DNA of 64,000 nucleotides, from positions 58,702,962-58,766,961 of the forward strand of contig OX031062.1 of assembly GCA_943736015.1 (NCBI GenBank), written 5' to 3'. The DNA comes from Tridacna crocea. Its lineage: Eukaryota > Mollusca > Bivalvia > Cardiida > Cardiidae. Under the pieces are notes generated by a model. It had not been told where the DNA came from. It ran no database searches and saw only the letters and a list, made by a program, of their open reading frames with translations. This document shows positions 33,096 through 44,079 of this stretch, in pieces (the first letter of the stretch is position 1; every line of letters begins with the position of its first letter). The translations under genes were made by a program, and so were the position numbers.

Positions 33096-34213
33096 TAGCT
33101 CACCTTAGCACAACGTGCTCAAGGGGAGCTTTTAGGATCACCCCGTGTCCTCTTTAAAAAATGTTCACCAAATTTGATTCTATCAAAAACTCTGGTTGCC
33201 ATGGCAACCAAATGGAATTTTCTAAGAAATTCTTTAAAAATCTTCTTCTCTGAAACCGCTGGCCAGATTTTGAAATAATTCACAGAGATGTTCTTTGGGT
33301 GACCCTTTTCAAAAGTTGTTTTCTAAATTTTGATCCGTCTAGAAAAATTGCTCTGGTGAATGGGGGCTACTTGCACTATACAGAAATGAAGAAATTCTTT
33401 AAAAATTCTTCTTCTCTGAAACCACTGGTCAGATTTTAAAATAATTTCAAAGAGATGTTTCTTGGGTGACCCTTTTCAAAAATTGTTCATGAAATTTGAT
33501 ACGTCAAGAAACATGGCTGTGGTGAATGGGGGCTACTTGCACTATACAGAAATGAAGAAATTCTTAAAAATTCTTCTGATAAACCGCTAGTCAGATTTTG
33601 AAATAATTTCACAGAGATGTTCCTTGAATGACCCTTTTCAAAAATTGTATGTGAAATTTTGATTTGTCAAGAAACATGGCTCTGGTGAATGGGGGCTACT
33701 TGCACTACAGGGAAATGAAGAAATTCTTAAAATTCTTCTTCTCTCGAACGGCTGGTCAGATTTTGAAATAATTTCACAGAGATGTTCCTTGGGTGACCCT
33801 TTTAAAAAGTGTTCATGAAATTTTGATTTGTCTAGAAACATGGTTATGGTAAATTTGGTCTTCTTGCACTATATGGAAATGAAGACATTCTTGAAAATTC
33901 TTCTTCTCTGAAATCTGTTGTCAGATTTTAAAATAATTTCACAGCAATGTTCCTTGGATTACCCTTTTCAGGGCTGCAGGGCTGCTTGCACTGTATGGAA
34001 ATGAAGAAATTCTTGAAAATTCTTCTTCTTTGAAACTGCTGGTCAGATTTTGAAAGGACTTTTACAGGTGACCTTTTGAAATTGCATGGCAATATAATGA
34101 TTTTGTTTCCAGTGTTTCAATACCCCCCCTTCCCCCCCTTTTAAAAAAAAAAAGGCTATTGTCCTCTCTAAAATTCAGGTGAACGATCCAGGGCCATCTT
34201 AGCCCTCTTGTTT
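33096..34213 (+). mobile_element. pearl-like element, type-A core, internal deletion
   Basis: 5' end AGCTCACCTTAGCACAACG. A deletion joins CACCCCGTGTCC to TCTTTAAAAAATG, removing most of the CCGT tract. Palindrome at 33195-33208. About five type-A monomers. 3' end ATTCAGGTGAACGATCCAGG with GGGCCATCTTAGCCC. Confidence 0.85.
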
Positions 34214-34537
34214 TAAACTTGGTATTAAGTGGAAAAGGGTTAAGGTTTCTGGGAGATTCAAGTTTAATGTGAAATGTAGGCCACTGGCCCATACACATAT
34301 ACAAATATTACAAAAATATAAACGAAACATACAGGTGAATGATGAACATACAATTAAATGAGCGACGAATACTATTCCAAACCACATCTTAACACTAATA
34401 TTGATAATACATATTGTTTTTGTTTTAATCATACTTTAAGGAAAAGAAACTACTTCGTGGAACACACACAATGTATATTGAATTACAAATTCCATTTTAT
34501 GCAACATATCTTTTTTAGTAGACTGTTACTCTAGTGA
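34214..34537 (-). other. LINE 3' UTR
   Basis: Non-coding sequence after the ORF2 stop, read leftwards. It ends next to the pearl-like element's CTCTTGTTTT. I see no long poly(A) or short tandem tail at that junction. Confidence 0.55.
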
Positions 34538-37500
34538 TCATGAAAAGTTTGATAAAAACGTATTTCTTTCTTTAAATGCATGGTAAATGTACATAGCAAG
34601 ATTTCTAACGCTCGTATCATCTTGTAATGCCATTAAATGATGGAATTTATAGAGAGTAGGCTCCATGTAATAATAACTTTGTATATATTTAAAACGTAGG
34701 TCAGAATATAGAGGACAGACTATTATAAAGTGGTATTCATCCTCGATCATAGTCTCACAGTACAAACAAGTACGACTTTCTCTTGGCATATCTCTATATC
34801 TACCCTCTTCTATCATTAAGCAATGGCAAGAACTACGGAAAGAAGCTAAACACGACCGAAATTTGGCAATATTAATGTTCAATATATATGATTCTATTCC
34901 GAAATCTGATTTAAAATGGATATATGAACTTAGCTTTCTATTTGTGTTACAATTCGCAGACCAAGATTGTTTATGCTGATCAGTCAATCTTCGCAGATAT
35001 TCTGAAATAAAGACAACATCGTTTTCAACTTTTTGATCATTCCATACATATCCAAAACCATTGATCTGTAGATTATTTCTGACCTTTGAAACCCAATTTG
35101 TATGACCAACACTATCGTAATATTTAAGCATTTCATAGCATAAACGTATATATCTATTCTTGGGAGCCTTTAACAGACGTAGCCAATATTTCATACAACG
35201 TTTTGCAGCAAAAATGTACATGGGTAATCTACCCGTATCGCCTAAAATAGCATCGTTACATGCTCTTTGTGGAACTTTTAAAAAACGTTTACAAGCATAA
35301 ATTTGAACACTTTCTAAAAGTGTGCATTTTTCAAGTCCCCATAGCTCTGAACCATAAAGTAAAACGGAAGCAACTTTGGAATCAAATACTTTGAAAAAGG
35401 TATTGTAAGGAATACAACCTAGATTTTGCAGAGAGTTAAGTATATGTAATAAAACCTTTTTTGCTTTAATAACCATAGCCTCAGTCATTTTCGAAAAGGA
35501 TAAACGATTATTAAAATAAATTCCCACATATGTAAACCCATTTAAAGTTTCTATGCGATTCCCGTTAAAAAACCATTTTTCCTTGGCAGCTAAATTACCT
35601 CCCTTTTTAAAAACAACTACTTTTGTTTTATTAATATTCACAGACAACTTAGAATTGTCACAAAATGATTTTAATATATTTAATTGAGATTGTAACCCTG
35701 ATACCGTATCAGATGATAATGCAACATCATCTGCGAACATAAGAAGGAATATTTCAGTAAGATCTGGAAATAGTTGAATTCCACGGATATCATTTTCACA
35801 AAGTAATGAATAGAATTCATTAATATATAATGAAAATAAAATCGGACTAAGACTACAACCTTGCCTAAGACCTTTTGGGCAGTCAAAGGTTTCCGTATAG
35901 CAATTTTTGGATGTTCTTACTCGGGCTTTGACAATAGAATATATAGAAGATATAGAATTAAACAAATGACCCTTAATTCCATTTTTCTTTAAAATTTCTA
36001 ATAATATACGTCGATCAACTGAATCGAACGCTTTTTGGAAGTCAACGAAGGCAATATAGATAGATTTTCCCTTAACATTGAGATATTTACTGATAATGGA
36101 ATACAAAACAAAAGCATTATCTATAGTCGAATAACCAGACCTGAATCCCGCTTGACATTCAGATATCTTATCATAAATTTCCACATAGAATGCAACACGT
36201 TTTGTTAAAATAGAGATATAGAGCTTGCTAAGTACATCTAATAAAGCTATACCCCTGTAATTATCTGGATGATTTAAATTTCCCTTCTTATGCACAGGTA
36301 CGATGATAAATTCAGCCCAATTCAAGGGAAATTCACCATTTACAAAAATTCTATTAAAAAGTTTCAAAATAAACGGAATCAAAAACTCATTTCCATATAA
36401 GATGTGCTGGGGTAGAAGATTTCCCCCATAAGATTTGTTAACATTTAGATTATGAATTGCGAAGCTGACTTCTGCTTCTGTTATTGGACAATTAAAAAGT
36501 ATATCTTCTACATCTTGAATTTCTTCATAATGTAAAGGGCTATGTTGAAAAACATCATTGACATTTGATTGACCATTGGCTTGAAAAACATATTTGAAAT
36601 GTGTATACCATAAATCCGGATGGATATCGGGTAGCCTCCTAGAGACGTTGCATAAACGATTTATTTCACCCCAAAACAACCTTGGCGACTTCAGAGATGA
36701 TTCTAACTTTTTCACTTGCCTTTTTTGAAACTCAAGACGTTTTACTTTACATAAAGTTTTGTATACAGTTTTAAGATGTAAATATTCTTGGACATTACTT
36801 TGGCTATGGACACGTCTGAGTCTTTTCAATGCTTTATTACACTCAGATTTTGCTTCTCTGCACTGTCTATCAAACCAACCTTTGTTTGTAGATTTTCTCA
36901 AATGCGACGACCATGTAAATGATTCAGAACATTTGAATAAGATTTTTTCGAACTCATTTACTATATTTTCAACTGAGCAATAATTATCATCAATCATATC
37001 ATTTATTGCATCAAAATTTCCGCTAGACATGGCATCTAAAATGTTTTGGAGGTATAAACTGCTATTATCTATATTCATGTTATAATGGATCGTATTTTCA
37101 TTATCAGATGTATTTACATCCGTCATTATATCCAGCTCATTTTGCCAAAACGACAAACGTAATGGAAAGTGAGAGCTCTCAAATTGAGATAAAACCTCAA
37201 AATCACAAATACTGCAGAGAAGATTTTCAGTGCTTAAAAAATAGTCTATCACACTACAACCATTATGATTTATAAATGTGTATTCTCCTTTCCCCGCATC
37301 AGTCCCAAAACGACCATTTATAATGTACATACTATGTGATTTACAAAAGAGTAACATTTGATGACCAGGTCTATTAACAATATTATCTTGTGACGTCCGA
37401 GGTACTCTTATATCACCGTTTAATATATCTTCAAATTCATTTAACTCTGGAATATTTGAAATGTTATCGGTAAAATCTTTTTGTTCACCTGTGCGGGCAT

Positions 37501-37990
37501 TGAAATCCCCTGACAATAAAATTTCAAAATTATTCAAATTCAAAGTAGATATGAAAGTTTCAATGCATTCAAAACCCCTCAACTCTTCACCTAAATGAAA
37601 TGGAGAGTTATCCGGGGGAAAATACACAGATATATATAAAACATCTTTAATGGTTTGAAATAAACGCTTATCTATGATAAGTACAATCCCATAGGGAAAC
37701 TTTTCACAAATACGTTTCACATATTTATCAATGCTACTTTTAATCAAAACAACAACTCCTCCGGATGCCCTTCCCCCGATTGTGGAAGATTTTGCATTAC
37801 AAGAATATATTTCAAAATCAGGAAAAGCATTGTAAAGATAAGAAGTGTCTGTATCCCATGTCTCTTGCAAACTAATAATTTCATTTTTGTTTATCAACTC
37901 TATGAAATCATCAATGAACAATGTCTTATATTTAAGTCCTTCAACATTCCAAGAAAGAAACTTTAGAGATTTTGGGCTTCGGCCACTGTC
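34538..37990 (-). CDS. LINE ORF2: endonuclease-reverse transcriptase
   Basis: An open frame of 1150 codons encodes an apurinic-type endonuclease, a reverse transcriptase and a C-terminal zinc motif for target-primed retrotransposition. Counting from the TTG at 37921, QETWD is at about 20, SGDFNARTG 137-145, SVIDYFLS 223-230 and SSHFPL 249-254 (endonuclease). NYRGIALLDVLSK is near 554, QAGFRSGYST near 590, VDFQKAFDSVDR near 626, GLRQGCSLSP 684-693 and FADD 729-732 (RT). CX2CX8HX4C lies at 1052-1069. The frame opens 23 codons earlier, just after TAG (37991-37993), and that extension contains FLSWNVEGL, the first endonuclease strand, so it belongs to the protein. No ATG precedes the conserved part. 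No internal stops are present, so the copy is young. The L1/Tx1-like assignment rests partly on ORF1. Confidence 0.92.
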   Translation of the reverse strand, partial: DSGRSPKSLKFLSWNVEGLKYKTLFIDDFIELINKNEIISLQETWDTDTSYLYNAFPDFEIYSCNAKSSTIGGRASGGVVVLIKSSIDKYVKRICEKFPYGIVLIIDKRLFQTIKDVLYISVYFPPDNSPFHLGEELRGFECIETFISTLNLNNFEILLSGDFNARTGEQKDFTDNISNIPELNEFEDILNGDIRVPRTSQDNIVNRPGHQMLLFCKSHSMYIINGRFGTDAGKGEYTFINHNGCSVIDYFLSTENLLCSICDFEVLSQFESSHFPLRLSFWQNELDIMTDVNTSDNENTIHYNMNIDNSSLYLQNILDAMSSGNFDAINDMIDDNYCSVENIVNEFEKILFKCSESFTWSSHLRKSTNKGWFDRQCREAKSECNKALKRLRRVHSQSNVQEYLHLKTVYKTLCKVKRLEFQKRQVKKLESSLKSPRLFWGEINRLCNVSRRLPDIHPDLWYTHFKYVFQANGQSNVNDVFQHSPLHYEEIQDVEDILFNCPITEAEVSFAIHNLNVNKSYGGNLLPQHILYGNEFLIPFILKLFNRIFVNGEFPLNWAEFIIVPVHKKGNLNHPDNYRGIALLDVLSKLYISILTKRVAFYVEIYDKISECQAGFRSGYSTIDNAFVLYSIISKYLNVKGKSIYIAFVDFQKAFDSVDRRILLEILKKNGIKGHLFNSISSIYSIVKARVRTSKNCYTETFDCPKGLRQGCSLSPILFSLYINEFYSLLCENDIRGIQLFPDLTEIFLLMFADDVALSSDTVSGLQSQLNILKSFCDNSKLSVNINKTKVVVFKKGGNLAAKEKWFFNGNRIETLNGFTYVGIYFNNRLSFSKMTEAMVIKAKKVLLHILNSLQNLGCIPYNTFFKVFDSKVASVLLYGSELWGLEKCTLLESVQIYACKRFLKVPQRACNDAILGDTGRLPMYIFAAKRCMKYWLRLLKAPKNRYIRLCYEMLKYYDSVGHTNWVSKVRNNLQINGFGYVWNDQKVENDVVFISEYLRRLTDQHKQSWSANCNTNRKLSSYIHFKSDFGIESYILNINIAKFRSCLASFRSSCHCLMIEEGRYRDMPRESRTCLYCETMIEDEYHFIIVCPLYSDLRFKYIQSYYYMEPTLYKFHHLMALQDDTSVRNLAMYIYHAFKERNTFLSNFS

Positions 37991-38011
37991 CTATCTAGTA
38001 TTTGATTTTAC

Positions 38012-38680
38012 TCATGAGGCTCTCGGTATACCAATGCTACCTTGACCTTCATCTGCATTTACAACATCTTGTCTCGCAGTCGCCTGCTTATTTCTCTTAT
38101 TACCAACTTCTTCCTGATATGACTTATCACCACCAGTCATAGATCTCCGGTATGTAACAAGTTTTCCATTTTTGAAATAACCCGCTAAACCTCTGCGTTT
38201 GAGATCTTTTAATTGTTGTCTCTGTATGTATGATAAGTCATTTGATAGTCTGATACCCTTGGCTCGAAGTTGGTCCCTATATTTGAGCAAATTTAGTTTG
38301 TCAATGACACTTTTAAATGTAGCAATAATCATTCGACTGTCTGAGGGACTGGCTTTACCAACTCTCTTAACGTCATCCAAAGTAGCTTCGCTAAAATCTT
38401 CCGTTTCACTAGCCACGCCAAGCACCTCCTCTGTTACAAGTGTTCTCAAACTCTTATCAGATGTTTCAGCTTCTTTGAGACCAAATATTCGAAGTGAACA
38501 TTTCAGCCTTTCGGCTTCAATCTTATTAACCTGTTGTTCAATGATGTTAAATCGGTCATAATTTTTTTCATAGTTTGTTGCCACAGCTGCTATGTCATCG
38601 TTTATCATATCACACTGATACTGTAACTGATTCATATGACCCTCAATTTCAGCAAGCCTATTCTCAAAAGTCGTTTGCAT
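38012..38680 (-). CDS. LINE ORF1: RNA-binding chaperone-like protein
   Basis: 222 codons from ATG (38680) to TGA (38012-38014). Residues 1-55 have a heptad-like coiled-coil pattern (AEIEGHMNQLQYQCDMINDD...). Then LKCSLRIFGLKE starts an RRM-like fold, and DDVKRVGKASPSDSRMIIAT leads to the RDQLRAKGIRLSNDLS segment typical of L1/Tx1 ORF1 proteins. A basic tail (KRNKQATARQ) follows. The partner ORF2 starts downstream in the same reading frame, separated by two stop codons. A TGA nine bases upstream of the ATG closes the frame. The protein is shorter than a typical ~340-residue L1 ORF1p, so the 5' end of this copy may be truncated. It would coat LINE RNA in the cytoplasm. Confidence 0.85.
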   Translation of the reverse strand: MQTTFENRLAEIEGHMNQLQYQCDMINDDIAAVATNYEKNYDRFNIIEQQVNKIEAERLKCSLRIFGLKEAETSDKSLRTLVTEEVLGVASETEDFSEATLDDVKRVGKASPSDSRMIIATFKSVIDKLNLLKYRDQLRAKGIRLSNDLSYIQRQQLKDLKRRGLAGYFKNGKLVTYRRSMTGGDKSYQEEVGNKRNKQATARQDVVNADEGQGSIGIPRAS

Positions 38681-38689
38681 AAGCAGTCA

Positions 38690-39008
38690 TGGAGAGTGAT
38701 TAGCATAAGAATTAGCCCTTGTGTCATAGTCAATGTAAAATACATAATACATAAAACTTACTGTTTTCTTTATCTAAATTTTTAGCTGCATAAATGATTT
38801 TTATGTAGGCTTGAACCTGGAATCAGGATACCATGTTCCTGCCCTCTGGCCATTAATCCATAAGCCTCTCTAATGCATGAAATTGCAATGTTGCTTATCA
38901 TTGGAAAACTCTTACAGGAGTTATGGCCCTTTGAACAATCTATCCCTGTCAAGAGACTAGTCAACAAGTGGGAATCTTTTTAGACTTGCATCAGCTTTAG
39001 CCTGTTTT
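38690..39008 (-). mobile_element. possible tRNA-derived SINE and flanking DNA
   Basis: On the minus strand GGCTTATGGATTAATGGCC and CAGGTTCAAGCC are A- and B-box-like at about 38800-38880. No tail is identified. The remaining sequence is unassigned. Confidence 0.4.
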
Positions 39009-39780
39009 CAGCTCACCTGAGCAGAAAGTGCTCAAGGTGAGGTATTGTGATCAGTCAATGTCCGTCATCCATCTGTCTGTCCGTCTATCCATCTTTACGA
39101 GGCCGACATTGTGAGGTTAGGGATAAGTATACATTTAGTCTCTATGGGGTTCATCCATCCATCTGGTAGGTATGGGGTTAGGGTTAGGGCTAGTGGATTA
39201 AAAAATGCTCTTGTGGGGTTGCATTGAATAAAGAGCAATTCAACCCCACAAGGTGTGTCTTGCAAGACTGTCCGTCCATCCGTTCACAATTACAATGAAA
39301 TCTTCTCCTAAACTAAAGTCAGATTGTAATCAAACTTCTTAGAAATGATTCTTAGGTCATGCTCTTTCAAAATACTTCAAAGAATTAAACTCAGTGAAGA
39401 ACTGTGGTTGCCATGGCAACTGAGAGAAAAAAAAAAAACTTTAAAAATCTTCTTGTCCCAAACTGTAAAGATTAAAGCTTTCATATTTGGCATGTAGCAT
39501 CATCTAATGACCTTCTGCCAAAATACTTCAAATTATGGCGCTGGTGTTGAAATTGGACCTATGTTATGGGTTCTCGGACTTCACCTAGAGATAAAGAGGG
39601 AAATCTTTAAAAAATCTTCTTGTCCCAAAACTTAAGGGATAGAATTTTAATTTATGGCATGTAGCATCATCTAGTGGCCCTCTACCAAAATACTTCAAAG
39701 TATGGCGCTGGTGTTGAAATTGGCCCTATGTTTTGGGTTCTCGGATTTCACATAGAGAAGGAAATCTTTGAAAATCCACT
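39009..39780 (+). mobile_element. pearl-like element, 5' part
   Basis: AGCTCACCTGAGCAGAAAGT and a CCGTCATCCATCTGTCTGTCC tract. The telomere-motif segment is inserted at 39107-39255. Palindrome GTTGCCATGGCAAC at 39407-39420. Two to three monomers follow (TTTGGCATGTAGCATCATC, GGTTCTCGGACTTCACC) and stop without a 3' end. Confidence 0.85.
39107..39255. repeat. telomere-motif segment, copy 2
   Basis: GGTATGGGGTTAGGGTTAGG, then CTTGTGGGGTTG ... CAACCCCACAAG, as at 29198-29350. Flanks on both sides (GACATTGTGAG; CTCTATGGGGTT) are also shared. Confidence 0.8.
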
Positions 39781-40150
39781 TGTTCAAACTTTAGTGTCTA
39801 CAGTTAGTAACCAGTCAGCACCAAACTTAGTCATAATATATATCATGATGAGATCTTGGATGGGTTCCATTATTGGTCTTATCGGATTAGAATGACTGGA
39901 GTTATTTTCCCTTGAAATTGAAAATTCTTTAAAATGCATGTAGTTCTTTGTTCTGAGTCATTTCCAAACTTAAAACTTGGCATTTATCTTTGTTGCAATA
40001 ATACGGAGTGCAGTGCAAAAGAACCAAAACCTTTCCTAGCATGAATTTTAAGTTATTCCCCCTTTGATCTTCATTTTTATGGCATTTTTTGCTTGTCTGG
40101 AGCAAAATTTTGTCATCTTAACTAGGGATGGCTTGAATTATAGTAGGCTT
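39781..40150 (+). repeat. type-G and related monomers
   Basis: GTTAGTAACCAGTCAGCACC and CTGGAGTTATTTTCCCTTG match the 27960-28380 monomers. TTTGTTGCAATAATACGGAG matches the type-G units. Position 39790 is an abrupt switch of core type. Confidence 0.7.
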
Positions 40151-40522
40151 ATTTTTAGCTCACCTGAGCACGAAGTGCTCATGGTGAGCTATTGTGATCG
40201 TGCTGTGTCCGTCGTGCGTCTTCATCACCAAGTTTTTACCTTGTGTACACTCTAGAGGCCACAGTTTTGGTCCGATACTCATGAAAGTTGGTCAGGATGT
40301 TTGTCTCGATGATATCTCGGACGAGTTTGAAAATGGGTCATGTGGGGTCAAAAACTAGGTCACTACTGTAGGTCAAATCTTAGAAAAACCTTGTGTACGC
40401 TCTGGAGGCCACATTTTCAGTCGGATACTCATGAAAGTTGGTCAGGATGTTTGCCTCGATGATATCTCGGACGAGTTGGAAAATAGGTCATGTGGGGTCA
40501 AAAACTAGGTCACTAGGTCAAA

Positions 40523-42262
40523 TCTTAGAAAAACCTTGTGTACGCTCTAGAGGCCACATGTTCAGTCTGAAACTCTTGTTAGTTGGTCAGGATGTTTGTC
40601 TGGATGATAGCTCGAACGAGTTCGAAAATGGGTCATGTGGGGTCAAAAACTAGGTCACTATGTCAAATCTTAGAAAAACCTTGTGTACGCTCTAGAGGCC
40701 ACATTTTCAGTCTGAAACTCTTGTAAGTTAGTCAGAATGTTTGTCTGGATAATATCTCGGACGAGTTCAAAAATGGGTCATGTGGGGTCAAAAACTAGGT
40801 CACTAGGTCAAATCTTAGAAAAACCTTGTGTACACTCTAGAGGCCACATTTTCAGTCGCATAGTCATGAAAGCTGGTCAGGATAATTGTCTGGATGCTAT
40901 CTCGGACAAGTTCGAAAATGGGTCATGTGGGGTCAAAAACTAGGTCACTACGTCAAATCTTAGAAAAACCTTGTGTACGCTCTAGAGGCCACATTTTCAG
41001 TCGGATACTCATGAAAGCTGGTCAGAATGTTTGTCTGGATGATATCTTGGATGAGTTTGAAAATGGGTCATGTGGGGTCAAAAACTAGTTCACTTGGTCA
41101 AATCTTAGAAAAACCTTGTGTATGCTCTAGAGGCCACATTTTCAGTCGGATACTCATGAAAGTTGGTCAGGATGTTTGCCTGGATGACATCTCGGACAAG
41201 ATCGAAAATGGGTCATGTGGGGTCAAAAACTAGGTCACTCGGTCAAATCTTAGAAAATCCTTGTGTACGCTCTGGAGGCCACATTTTCAGTCTGATACTC
41301 ATGAAAGTTGGTCAGGATGTTTGCCTGGATGATATCTGAGACAAGATCGAAAATTGGTCATGTGGGGTCAAAAACTAGGTCACTAGGTCAAATCTTAGAA
41401 AAACCTTGTGTACGCTCTAGAGGCCACATGTTCAGTCTGAAACTCTTGTAAGTTGGTCAGGATGTTTGTCTGGATGATAGCTCGAACGAGTTCGAAAATG
41501 GGTCATGTGGGGTCAAAAACTAGGTCACTATGTCAAATCTTAGAAAAACCTTGTGTACGCTCTAGAGGCCACATTTTCAGTCTGAAACTCTTGTAAGTTA
41601 GTCAGAATGTTTGTCTGGATAATATCTCGGACGAGTTCAAAAATGGGTCATGTGGGGTCAAAAACTAGGTCACTAGGTCAAATCTTAGAAAAACCTTGTG
41701 TACACTCTAGAGGCCACATTTTCAGTCGCATAGTCATGAAAGCTGGTCAGGATAATTGTCTGGATGCTATCTCGGACAAGTTCGAAAATGGGTCATGTGG
41801 GGTCAAAAACTAGGTCACTACGTCAAATCTTAGAAAAACCTTGTGTACGCTCTAGAGGCCACATTTTCAGTCGGATACTCATGAAAGCTGGTCAGAATGT
41901 TTGTCTGGATGATATCTTGGATGAGTTTGAAAATGGGTCATGTGGGGTCAAAAACTAGTTCACTTGGTCAAATCTTAGAAAAACCTTGTGTATGGTCTAG
42001 AGGCCACATTTTCAGTCGGATACTCATGAAAGTTGGTCAGGATGTTTGCCTGGATGACATCTCGGACAAGATCGAAAATGGGTCATGTGGGGTCAAAAAC
42101 TAGGTCACTCGGTCAAATCTTAGAAAAACCTTGTGTACGCTCTGGAGGCCACATTTTCAGTCTGATACTCATGAAAGTTGGTCAGGATGTTTGCCTGGAT
42201 GATATCTGAGACAAGATCGAAAATTGGTCATGTGGGGTCAAAAACTAGATCACTAGGTCAAA
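40523..42262 (+). repeat. 870-bp higher-order repeat, two copies
   Basis: Six 145-bp monomers form a block repeated head to tail with 870 bp offset. Only a handful of differences appear when read side by side (for example TTGTTAGTTGG/TTGTAAGTTGG, TATGCTC/TATGGTC), while neighbouring monomers within a block differ more. Confidence 0.9.
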
Positions 42263-43183
42263 TCTTAGAAAAACCTTGTGTACGCTCTAGAGGCCACATG
42301 TTCAGTCTGAAACTCCTGTAAGTTGGTCAGAATGTTTGTCTTGATGATATCTCAGACAGGTTCGAAAATGGGTCATGTGGGGTCAAAAACTAGGTCACTA
42401 GGTCAAATCTTAGAAAAACCTTGTGTACGCTCTAGAGGCCACATTTTCAGTCGGATACTCATGAAAGCTGGTCAGGATGTTTGTCTGGACAATATTTTGG
42501 ACGAGTTCGAAAATGGGTCATGTGGGATCAAAACCTAGGTCACTAGGTCAGATGTTAGAAAAAAATTTTGTAGGCTCTAGAGGCCACATGTTCAGTCTAA
42601 AACTCTTGTAAGTTGGTCAGAATGTTTGCCTTGATGATACATTAAACAAGTTTGAAAATGGGTCATGTGGGGTTAAAAACTAGGTCACTAGGTCAAATCT
42701 AAGAAAAACCTTGTATATGCTCTGGATGCCACATTTTTAGTCCAACACTCTTGAAAATCAGTCAGAATCTTTGCCTTTATAATATCTTGGATGAGTTTGA
42801 AAATGGGTCATGTTGGGTCAAAAACTGCGTCAATAGGTCAAATGTTATAAACACCCTTTGTATGCTCTGGAGGACACATTTTCAGTCTGATATTCCTAAA
42901 ACTTCTTCATAATATTTGTCCTGGTGATACCTTGAATGAGTTTGAAAATGGGTCATGTGGAGTCAAAAACTAGGTCAATGGTTCAAATATTAGAAAAACC
43001 TTGTGTACATTCTAGAGGCTATATTTTCTGCCTGATTCTCTTCAGACTTGGTCAGAATATTTGTTTTGGTGATGTCTCAAAAGAGTTTGATAATGGGTAA
43101 TTGTCGCATCCAAAACTAGGTCACTTGATGAAATCTTAGAAAAACCTTTTGTACACTGTAGAGGGCACATTTTCAGTCAAATA

Positions 43184-44079
43184 CCGTGTTTTGGTGTGTA
43201 TAACACGCACATTTTTTCAGCTCTGAATAATTTCAAACTGGGGACTGCGTGTTATACACTACAATAGGCAAAATCATTTTTTTTCCTCCTTGAAAGTCGG
43301 TCGTATACCTGTTCAAAGTGGGTGGGGGCGGGGCGTAGGTACAAAACGGCAAAGTTCTCTCGCCACAGCCTTAACTTTTGTCATCATCCCATTTCAACTT
43401 TTACCGATTTAAATAAAAAAACATTATGTTTTAATTTTGTTAAAATGTACTTGTACATTCTAAATTCGTGGATTAGGATTCGTAATTTCCCGATTCTATC
43501 AGCCATTTTGGCAATGACGAACGTACCCTGGAATGATAAATATTGATTTACTGTTATCGTCTGATTCGTCTTATATTTTTTTATTCTTTGTTAATAGCTA
43601 AAATTGAACAATTATTAAAGAGTAAAATAATGATTCTGAAAGAAATGAATGATTTAAAAATATATATATTTATTGCTACTTTTTACGAAAACCGTGATTT
43701 ACCGTACATCATATAGATCTATGTTTATTTCACACCTGTCACATTTGTCGATGGAGGTGAGACAATAGGAGATTAACTACGATATGGTTGTCAGTTCAAT
43801 GTGTGAATTTGCAACATGTCATATGCTGGCATGTTTTTATAATCCCCCGAGTACACATCGAATCATTACCATTTCCACTTTGATTAAAAATGGTTATTTC
43901 CCTTTGATATATCGCCATTTACAATTTTTCAAGATAGCGTCGTAAGCTTCAGATGTTACGATATTTTGGTCAATTTTTGATGCGTGTTGTACATCCGAAC
44001 AACCTTTTTTCCTCGGATCTGATGCTGAAAAACGCCTGCGTGTTATACATGCCTGCGTGGTATACACACCATTTTACGG
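43184..44079. mobile_element. 896-bp TIR element with TA duplication
   Basis: Left end CCGTGTTTTGGTGTGTATAA, right end (reverse complement) CCGTAAAATGGTGTGTATAC. The TIRs are about 27 bp with few mismatches. TA lies on both sides (43182-43183, 44080-44081). Removing the element and one TA leaves CAGTCAAATAGTCATGAAAC, a normal type-D monomer. No transposase is encoded, so it is non-autonomous. TA target and TIR point to the Tc1/mariner-pogo superfamily. Confidence 0.85.

Noticed and set aside
40438..42538. Series of similar 64-71 residue plus-strand open frames in the type-D array
   Set aside because: They recur with the 145-bp monomer, which is not a multiple of three, so the frame shifts between units. 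They are by-products of the satellite, not a protein family.
40155..43180. CRISPR-like regular array
   Set aside because: Units are contiguous 145-bp monomers without unique spacers, in a eukaryotic context.
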